DNA from: Deltaproteobacteria bacterium
GTDB taxonomy: Bacteria > Desulfobacterota > GWC2-55-46
Direction: 5' to 3'
NCBI GenBank assembly: GCA_016182705.1
Contig: JACPGA010000111.1
Location: 1 to 7,542 of the forward strand
DNA: 7,542 nt
Below the pieces are notes generated by a model. It searched no databases, was not told where the DNA came from, and saw nothing but the letters and a program-made list of their open reading frames with translations. The position numbers and the translations under genes were made by a program. This document shows, piece after piece, positions 1-5,078 of the stretch (position 1 is the first letter of the stretch; the number at the start of each line of letters is the position of its first letter).

Positions 1-86
1 CACCCTTCCTTGACCTCAGAAAAAATATCTATTTTTTTAGAAGCAGCCTGAAATCTTTTTGTGAATTCGTTCTCGTTTTTGTTCAT
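1..86 (-). CDS. possible N-terminal fragment of an unrecognised gene leaving the window
   Basis: Reading leftwards from an ATG at 86-84, 28 codons are open to the window edge. They give a Lys/Asn-rich start (MNKNENEFTKRF...) and then a stretch that could form an amphipathic helix. I do not recognise the family. The codons are AT-rich, unlike every other gene here. No ribosome binding site lies at normal distance: the only purine-rich run (GGAAGG) is 22 bases upstream, beyond a hairpin. If real, the gene would be divergent from dprA. The plus strand over the same bases could instead be the end of another gene, because its first frame stops with TGA at 49-51 after 16 codons. The orientation is therefore unsettled and this is a weak call. 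Confidence 0.3.
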   Translation of the reverse strand, partial: MNKNENEFTKRFQAASKKIDIFSEVKEG

Positions 87-89
87 CAG

Positions 90-110
90 GGGCCGGCAGA
101 TTGCCGGCCC
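90..110. other. perfect 9-bp hairpin between the left-edge ORF and dprA
   Basis: GGGCCGGCA (90-98) and TGCCGGCCC (102-110) are exact inverted repeats around a 3-base loop. No run of T follows on either strand, so it is not a canonical intrinsic terminator. On the minus strand it ends three bases before the possible ATG at 86, where it could affect translation. On the plus strand it lies about 60 bases ahead of dprA. Its role is unknown. Confidence 0.55.
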
Positions 111-169
111 TTCCAGGACACAGAAATCCATAAAAGAATCGGCCAGGGTTATGCCTTCAGGGGAAAAGG

Positions 170-1146
170 TTGGATGAGAAAAGGCTGAAATACTGGCTTG
201 CCCTCAGCATGCTGAGGGGAATAGAGCGTTTTAACGCGGGAAGCCTCATTGAAAAATTCGGCGGGCCTGAAGGGGTCTTCAACGCTGGCCCCGGAATTCT
301 TGAGCCCTCTTTGGCGAAACTGGTGCTCGGGTTCAAGGACTGGGACAGGGTCGAGCGGGAAATCGAGCTCGCCCTGAAAAAGGGCGCGAGGATAGTTGCC
401 TACGACGACCCTTCATTCCCGCAGGCGCTTAAAAGGACTTACGACCCGCCCTGTCTTCTGTACATGATGGGGAATACCTGTAAGGAAGACTCTCCCGCGA
501 TAGGCATCGTAGGCACAAGGCACCCGACCCAGTACGGGACCGCGATGGCCGAGACCTTGGGCCGTGACCTCGCCTACGCGGGCGTAAACGTCGTGAGCGG
601 AATGGCCCGCGGCTGTGATATGTCCGCCCACAAGGGGGCTTTGAGGGCCGGTGGCTTTACCACGGCCGTGCTTGGCACAGGGGTGGATGAAGTATACCCC
701 AGGGAAGCTAAAAAGCTCTACGACGAGATAATCGAAAAGGGCGAGTGGTGGAGGCGCCCTTGAGGAGCGGCTCCCTCATGACCGCCAGGCTTGCCCTCGA
801 GTACGGCAGGGAGGTCTTCGCTTTTCCGGGGCAGGTCAACTCGATGAGGAGCAGCGGCACGAACAGGCTCATAAAGGACGGGGCCATGCTCATCGAGGGC
901 GCTAAAGACATCATCGAAGCCCTTGGCCTGCCAGCCGCGGCTGAGCGCCAGGAAGCGCCGCTCATAATGCCGGAAGGCGATGAAAAGCTCCTGTTTGACG
1001 CGCTCGGAAAGGGAGCCGTGCACATAGACAGCTTGTGTGAGAAGACGGGCCTCAGCGCGGCAAGGACATCTACGCTGCTGCTGAATATGGAGCTCAAGGG
1101 CATGATAGAGCAGAAGCCCGGAAAATCGTTCCTGAGAAGGATATGA
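170..1146 (+). pseudogene. dprA: dprA, DNA-processing protein A, disrupted by an internal deletion and frameshift
   Basis: DprA (Smf) binds incoming single-stranded DNA during transformation and loads RecA. The first frame (170-763) starts with TTG at 170, six bases after AGGGG (159-163). It carries the N-terminal helical region and most of the Rossmann-like core: GIVGTR (residues 112-117), VVSGMARG (141-148) and AVLGTGVDEVYP (166-177). Family similarity stops at residue 192 (EKGE) and the frame ends at TGA 761-763. The family sequence resumes in another frame at about 745 with VVEAPLRSGSLMTARLALE, FAFPG and GTNRLIKDGA. It ends in a winged-helix-like C-terminal domain at TGA 1144-1146. From memory of the family, the missing middle is about 30 residues with the SEFP and NFPxRNRIISGLS signatures. 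With them restored the protein would be about 355 residues, normal for DprA. A GTG at 748 with AGGG at 738-741 could restart translation, but the product would lack most of the fold. Identification is firm. Whether the lesion is biological or an assembly error is open. Confidence 0.9.
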
Positions 1147-1184
1147 AAGCGCTGCCCTGTTTATCCGGCCGTTTTTCTGTTTTA

Positions 1185-1193
1185 TGATATAAT
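1185..1193 (+). promoter_or_regulatory. extended -10 promoter for topA
   Basis: TGATATAAT is an exact extended -10 element (TG-N-TATAAT). I see no good -35 at 16-18 bases, which is typical when an extended -10 compensates. Transcription would begin near 1200, leaving a leader of about 105 bases before topA. The element lies within a perfect palindrome, TGATATAATATCA (1185-1197). A wider inverted repeat, GCCGTTT (1168-1174) and AAACGGC (1197-1203), flanks it. Confidence 0.6.
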
Positions 1194-1198
1194 ATCAA

Positions 1199-1306
1199 AC
1201 GGCTTCAGGTAAAAAGTCTGGTAAATCGCCGTAAAACCGTGCGCTCCGGGGTTTCGAGCCGGAGCTTTCAATAAAAAAGTTATCATTCAGGAAGGTATAT
1301 AGGGGA
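1199..1306 (+). promoter_or_regulatory. topA 5' leader with inverted repeats
   Basis: The leader has a clear stem-loop: GCTCCGG (1243-1249) pairs with CCGGAGC (1259-1265) around nine bases, with only a short TTT after it. Upstream, ACGGC (1199-1203) can pair with GCCGT (1228-1232), while ACGG alone can pair with CCGT (1237-1240). GTAAA occurs three times, near 1209, 1221 and 1231. AGGAAGG (1289-1295) is the likely ribosome binding site, 11 bases before the ATG. I recognise no riboswitch class here. Confidence 0.35.
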
Positions 1307-3439
1307 ATGGGAAAATCGCTTGTAATAGTCGAGTCTCCGGCAAAGGCCAAGACCATAAACAAGTTCCTGGGCAAGGATTTCATTGTCATGGCCTCTGTCG
1401 GCCACGTAAAAGACCTGCCGAAGTCCAAGCTCGGCATCGACATTGAAAACGGCTTCGAGCCCCACTACGAGGCAATAAAGGGCAAGGCGAACACCATAAA
1501 GGAATTGAAGAAGGCCGGAAAGAGCGCGGACAGGATTTTCCTCGCGCCTGACCCTGACAGAGAGGGCGAAGCCATTGCCTGGCATATCGCCGAAGAGGTA
1601 GACAAGAAGAACGAGAAGACCTCGAGGGTCCTGTTCAACGAGATAACCGAGAAGGCCGTGAAGGAGGCCATAGCCCACCCCATAGCCCTTGACCAGAACA
1701 AGTACGAGGCCCAGCAGGCAAGAAGGGTCCTTGACAGGCTGGTGGGCTACCAGGTAAGCCCGATACTCTGGGACAAGGTGAGAAGGGGCCTTAGCGCCGG
1801 AAGGGTCCAGTCTGTAGCGGTGCGCCTCATATGCGACCGCGAAAGGGAGATACAGGCCTTTATCCCGAGAGAGTACTGGTCAGTCACAGCCAGGTTCGAG
1901 ACCCTTGGGGGAGATGCCTTTACGGCCAAGCTCGCAAAAAAGGACGGCCAGAAAATAGAGCTCAACAACGGGGAAGATGCCAAGGCGGCCCTCGCTGAAC
2001 TCGAAGGCGCTCCTTATAAAGTAGCCGAGGTCGACACTAAAGAGACGAAGAGGAACCCCGCCGCTCCGTTTACCACGAGCAAGCTCCAGCAGGAGGCAGC
2101 AAGGAAGCTCGGGTTTACCGCCAAAAAGACCATGATGCTCGCCCAACAGCTCTATGAAGGCGTGGAACTCGGAGACGAGGGGCCGGTGGGGCTAATATCC
2201 TACATGAGGACCGACTCCACAAGGATATCGGGCGAAGCGGTAGCCGCCGCCAGGGATTTCATACAGCAAAAGTACGGCGCCGACTACCTGCCCAAGGGGC
2301 CGAACGTCTACAAGTCCAAGAAAAAATCGCAGGACGCGCACGAGGCCATAAGGCCGACCTACTTCCAGTATTCGCCGGATGATGTAAAAAAACACCTCTC
2401 AAAAGACCAGCACAGGCTTTATCAGCTCATCTGGAACAGGTTCATAGCCTGCCAGATGACCCAGGCCCTCATAGACCAGACCAGGGCGCAGATACAGGCG
2501 AAGAATTATATTTTCAACGCGTCCGGCTCCACGGTTAAGTTCCCTGGCTTCATGGCTGTCTACATCGAAGGCCAGGACGTCGAGGAGGAAAAGGAAGAAA
2601 AGCTTCCGGCCCTTAAAAAAGACGAATCGTTAAAGCTCCTGGGCCTGGACCCGGACCAGCACTTTACCCAGCCGCCGCCGAGGTTTACCGAGGCTTCCCT
2701 TGTGAAAGAGCTTGAGGAGCAGGGCATAGGAAGGCCTTCGACCTACGCGTCCATCATCTCGACCATACAGGACAGGGAATATGTTTTGAAGGACGGCAAG
2801 CAGCTCAAGCCCACTGAGCTGGGATTCACCGTGACCGACATGCTTGTCGAGAGCTTCCCCGAGATTCTGAATGTTGAGTTCACGGCCCGCATGGAAGAGG
2901 AACTCGACCAGATAGAGGACGGGCAGATGGAGTGGCGCACGGCCATGACCGAGTTTTACGGCCCGTTCAGCGCGAGTCTCGAAAAGGCCAAAAAAGACAT
3001 GAAGAACATCAAGGCCGAGGAGATTCCCACAGACATCGTCTGCGAGAAGTGCTCCAGCATGATGGTTATCAAATGGGGCAGGAAAGGCAAGTTCCTGGCC
3101 TGCTCTGCATATCCCGAATGCAAAAACACCAAGGACTTTACCACCGGCGAGGATGGCAAGATAATCGCCCTGGAGAAGACCGCCGAGGTCACGGAGACTC
3201 AGTGCCCGACTTGCGGCAAGCAGATGGTCGTGAAGAGCGGCCGTTTCGGCAGATTCCTTGCCTGCTCCGATTATCCGAACTGCAAGACCACTTTGCCCTA
3301 TTCAACGGGCGTGCCCTGCCCGGAAGGCGACGGCGGCATGCTGGTCGAACGGAGGACTAAAAAAGGAAGGGTCTTTTTCAGCTGTTCCAAGTACCCTTCC
3401 TGCAAATTCGCGACCTGGGACCTTCAGAAGCTGGATTGA
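1307..3439 (+). CDS. topA: DNA topoisomerase I (type IA)
   Basis: TopA relaxes negatively supercoiled DNA by cutting one strand through a 5'-phosphotyrosine link and passing the other strand. The TOPRIM domain opens the protein: VIVESPAKAKT has the catalytic Glu9, and APDPDREGE has the Mg-binding Asp82, Asp84 and Glu86. The active-site tyrosine is Tyr299 in GLISYMRTDS. GRVQSVAVRLICDRE (165-179) and EQGIGRPSTYASII (471-484) are further family signatures. The C-terminus has two complete four-Cys zinc ribbons (Cys579/582/599/605 and Cys633/636/653/659). A third is degenerate, with only Cys671, Cys693 and Cys699 visible. At 710 residues the length is lower-middle for bacterial TopA with such a tail. 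The gene lies 160 bases after dprA, a frequent neighbour, and appears to have its own promoter. No hairpin with a T-run ends it, and the next promoter begins inside its stop codon. The call is secure. Confidence 0.98.
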   Translation: MGKSLVIVESPAKAKTINKFLGKDFIVMASVGHVKDLPKSKLGIDIENGFEPHYEAIKGKANTIKELKKAGKSADRIFLAPDPDREGEAIAWHIAEEVDKKNEKTSRVLFNEITEKAVKEAIAHPIALDQNKYEAQQARRVLDRLVGYQVSPILWDKVRRGLSAGRVQSVAVRLICDREREIQAFIPREYWSVTARFETLGGDAFTAKLAKKDGQKIELNNGEDAKAALAELEGAPYKVAEVDTKETKRNPAAPFTTSKLQQEAARKLGFTAKKTMMLAQQLYEGVELGDEGPVGLISYMRTDSTRISGEAVAAARDFIQQKYGADYLPKGPNVYKSKKKSQDAHEAIRPTYFQYSPDDVKKHLSKDQHRLYQLIWNRFIACQMTQALIDQTRAQIQAKNYIFNASGSTVKFPGFMAVYIEGQDVEEEKEEKLPALKKDESLKLLGLDPDQHFTQPPPRFTEASLVKELEEQGIGRPSTYASIISTIQDREYVLKDGKQLKPTELGFTVTDMLVESFPEILNVEFTARMEEELDQIEDGQMEWRTAMTEFYGPFSASLEKAKKDMKNIKAEEIPTDIVCEKCSSMMVIKWGRKGKFLACSAYPECKNTKDFTTGEDGKIIALEKTAEVTETQCPTCGKQMVVKSGRFGRFLACSDYPNCKTTLPYSTGVPCPEGDGGMLVERRTKKGRVFFSCSKYPSCKFATWDLQKLD

Positions 3440-3465
3440 CCCGGGAGCGGACTTTCAGATATAAT
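3436..3465 (+). promoter_or_regulatory. sigma70-type promoter for the REC-PilZ gene
   Basis: TTGACC (3436-3441) matches the -35 consensus in five of six bases. TATAAT (3460-3465) is a perfect -10, and the spacer is 18 bases. Transcription should start near 3472, giving a leader of about 139 bases. The -35 box includes the topA TGA stop (3437-3439), so the regulator is probably transcribed independently of topA apart from read-through. Confidence 0.75.
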
Positions 3466-3479
3466 ACAGAACAGGCAGC

Positions 3480-3546
3480 CCCTGGCCGCCGGGTATACCC
3501 GGCGGTTCAGGGAGCGCAGGTGCGCACCTCGGGCAACAATCTCCCT
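3480..3546 (+). promoter_or_regulatory. structured 5' leader of the REC-PilZ gene
   Basis: A 20-bp perfect palindrome (3486-3505) forms CCGCCGGG/CCCGGCGG around a TATA loop. It is extended by CCCTG (3480-3484) pairing with CAGGG (3508-3512). Next come a 12-bp palindrome, AGGTGCGCACCT (3518-3529), and the pair AGGGAG (3509-3514) with CTCCCT (3541-3546). That last pair uses bases also needed by the first stem, so the two cannot both be fully formed. No T-run follows, so the first hairpin is not a standard topA terminator. The rest of the leader (3547-3596) is pyrimidine-rich with no evident structure. No known riboswitch is recognised. Confidence 0.5.
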
Positions 3547-3610
3547 TCATTTCTACCTCATCTCGATCAACCTGCTTTCCATTAACGTCTATCCCTGAGA
3601 GGGCGCAGGC

Positions 3611-4363
3611 ATGATAACCAAAGACTCCAAAAATATCCTGATAGCCGATGATTCGGTTTTTTTCAGAACCAAGCTTTCGGACATACTTGTCGAGGCGGGC
3701 CACAAGGTAAGGTTTGCCAAGGACGGACGCGAGCTCATAAACGAGATAAAGATCGACGCTAACGGCATCGACCTTCTGATGCTCGACCTGCAGATGCCGG
3801 ATCTGGACGGCTTCGGCGTATTGCAGTGGATAGCCGAAGCAGGGTTGAGAGGCGCCTTTCCGGTCCTTGTCATAACAGGCGTCTACGAGCCCGGCGAGAT
3901 AATGGAACGGCTCAGGAGCCTTGGGGCCAGCGGCCTCATGACAAAGGGGCTTACCCCGGAGCAGATAATATTCCGGGTGAACAGGCTCCTTTTCCCGGAA
4001 AAGACCGCCCAGGGCCAGCCAAGGATGAGGGTCCCTATTTCCATACCAGTGGACTTTACGCTCGGGGACATGACCAGAACGGGTTTTCTTCTCAACATCA
4101 GCGAGACTGGCACATTTCTCCACACAAAGGCGGAGCTTCTTACTGGCTCGCTCCTCCGGCTCCGGTTCTGTCTGCCAGATTCCGAGACGGTGCTGGACCC
4201 TAAGGCAATAGTCAAATGGTCCACAACGGATGTCGCGAAGAAGACGCTGTTCGGCGGCTACGGCCTCATGTTCACGTCCATTGAGGCTGACGACCTGGAG
4301 CATATCAAATCATTCATATCAGGGGAAGCTAAAAGGCTCGGGCTGGAAGAAGAGCACAGTTAG
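3611..4363 (+). CDS. response regulator with receiver and PilZ domains
   Basis: This is a single-chain regulator that probably joins a phosphorelay input to a c-di-GMP-type output. The receiver domain (about residues 7-128) shows the acidic pair Asp13-Asp14 (LIADDS), phosphoacceptor Asp59 in LMLDLQMPDLDGF, Thr89 (VITG) and Lys112. The usual K-P after the last strand is K-G here. The C-terminal part (about 136-240) looks like PilZ: RVPISIPVDF opens the barrel and NISETG (162-167) fits the NxSxxG motif. The first Arg of the usual RxxxR motif is Gln136, with Arg140 kept and an extra Arg138. There is no DNA-binding domain, signal peptide or membrane segment, so it should be cytosolic and act through protein contacts, for example on motility, pili or exopolysaccharide. 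ATG 3611 follows GAGAGG (3597-3602) by eight bases. No histidine kinase is nearby, so the partner is unknown. Confidence 0.9.
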   Translation: MITKDSKNILIADDSVFFRTKLSDILVEAGHKVRFAKDGRELINEIKIDANGIDLLMLDLQMPDLDGFGVLQWIAEAGLRGAFPVLVITGVYEPGEIMERLRSLGASGLMTKGLTPEQIIFRVNRLLFPEKTAQGQPRMRVPISIPVDFTLGDMTRTGFLLNISETGTFLHTKAELLTGSLLRLRFCLPDSETVLDPKAIVKWSTTDVAKKTLFGGYGLMFTSIEADDLEHIKSFISGEAKRLGLEEEHS

Positions 4364-4430
4364 CCTGGCCCTTCCTATTTTCAGTTTTTGTATTCGTTTT
4401 GTATTGTTTTAAACAACATACCCCGTAACA

Positions 4431-4540
4431 GGGCGGAGCGAGCCTAAGGGAGGAAGGGCGAACCTCGCCGAGGCTGCGGGAGCAAAGCGACCTCAGGGGC
4501 GAACTTCGCGGATGGGGGAGGCGGTAAGCGCAGGAGCGTT
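4431..4540. repeat. GC-rich array of about three imperfect 41-45 bp units
   Basis: GCGG recurs at 4433, 4476 and 4521, each time followed by an AGC/AAGC-rich stretch. The first two units end in a matching hairpin core, GGGCGAACCTCGCCGA (4456-4471) and GGGCGAACTTCGCGGA (4497-4512), which agree at 14 of 16 bases. The first folds as GGCGA/TCGCC (4457-4469) and the second as GCGA/TCGC (4499-4509). The third unit lacks this core. The rest of the gap (4364-4430) is T-rich, with an imperfect inverted repeat at 4401-4421 and no gene signal. A 34-codon minus-strand reading frame (4548-4444) crosses the array, but its Pro/Arg-rich product and lack of a good binding site argue against a gene. Confidence 0.55.
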
Positions 4541-4553
4541 TTGTTCATGAAAT

Positions 4554-4592
4554 AAAAAAAGGGGTGCTGCCCAGCCGGGCAGCACCCCTTTT
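4554..4592. terminator. bidirectional intrinsic terminator
   Basis: GGGGTGCTGCCC (4561-4572) and GGGCAGCACCCC (4577-4588) form a perfect 12-bp stem around AGCC. TTTT (4589-4592) follows on the plus strand, with more T nearby. Seven A (4554-4560) precede it, giving a T-run on the minus strand. It sits between converging genes and can end both the REC-PilZ transcript and the ileS-lspA transcript, whose last stop is only 14 bases away. Confidence 0.93.
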
Positions 4593-4605
4593 GTATTTTT
4601 CCGCG

Positions 4606-5070
4606 TCAGTTTTCGTTCTTGCGGGAGATGAAAAACGACAGGAGCGCCAGTCCAACGCCGGCGGTTATTGCCGAATCTGCGACATTGAAGGCGGGCCAGT
4701 GATGTCCGCTGATGTGAAAATCCAGGAAGTCGACGACTGAGCCCTGTCTTATCCTGTCAACGAGGTTTCCGGCGGCCCCTCCGGCTATGAGGGAGAGTGC
4801 GTAAGTGTAGAGCCTGTCCTTGGAGCCGCGCACCATCGAGGCTATGAGGACGAGCGCGCCGATGGATATTCCTATGAGGATGAGCTTGCCTGAAAAGCCG
4901 CTTCTGTTCAGTATGCCGAAGGCGGCCCCGGGGTTGCGGTAATAGACCAGGTTGAAAAAGCCGGGCACCGCTTCCACTATCTCATACGGAGCCAGGATCG
5001 CCGTGACCACGAGCTTGGTCAGCTGGTCGAGGACCAGGACGGCGGCTCCCACGAGGGAGAATATTTTCAT
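4606..5070 (-). CDS. lspA: lipoprotein signal peptidase (signal peptidase II)
   Basis: LspA is an inner-membrane aspartyl protease that removes the signal peptide of prolipoproteins after diacylglyceryl addition at the lipobox Cys. From ATG 5070 it has 154 residues, the usual size. Four hydrophobic segments are visible near residues 5-25, 62-82, 88-104 and 130-148. Conserved motifs are DQLTK (Asp15), RNPGAAFG (45-52), GNLVDR (101-106), VVDFLDF (112-118) and FNVADSAI (128-135). The catalytic dyad should be Asp114 and Asp132, by analogy with solved LspA structures. The gene begins eight bases after the ileS stop, so the two are surely co-transcribed, and the terminator follows closely. No strong binding site precedes 5070, so translational coupling is likely. 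In-frame ATGs at 5109 and 5100 would overlap ileS, but they add a charged stretch before the first membrane segment, so I prefer 5070. Confidence 0.96.
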   Translation of the reverse strand: MKIFSLVGAAVLVLDQLTKLVVTAILAPYEIVEAVPGFFNLVYYRNPGAAFGILNRSGFSGKLILIGISIGALVLIASMVRGSKDRLYTYALSLIAGGAAGNLVDRIRQGSVVDFLDFHISGHHWPAFNVADSAITAGVGLALLSFFISRKNEN

Positions 5071-5078
5071 GTTGCCGC

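Noticed and set aside
151..177. 8-codon upstream ORF overlapping the dprA TTG start
   Set aside because: It has no proper binding site spacing and a short overlap of this kind is likely by chance.
708..1103. 131-codon open frame on the minus strand inside dprA
   Set aside because: It is antisense to the conserved second half of dprA, shows no family motif and has Ser/Ala-rich shadow composition.
2932..3360. 142-codon plus-strand frame inside topA
   Set aside because: It is an out-of-frame reading of the topA zinc-ribbon region, rich in Arg, Gln and His, with no independent signal.
3480..3512. Terminator for topA
   Set aside because: The hairpin is strong but no T-run follows, and it lies downstream of a good promoter, so a leader element is more likely.
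3455..4303. 282-codon open frame on the minus strand opposite the REC-PilZ gene
   Set aside because: The plus strand has clear REC and PilZ motifs with a good promoter and binding site. The antisense frame looks like a shadow of codon bias.
4431..4540. CRISPR array
   Set aside because: The units are degenerate, there are no uniform repeats with unique spacers, and no cas gene is present.
4444..4548. 34-codon minus-strand ORF in the repeat array
   Set aside because: The Pro/Arg-rich product follows the repeat sequence, no good binding site is present, and it lies just past the terminator on that strand.
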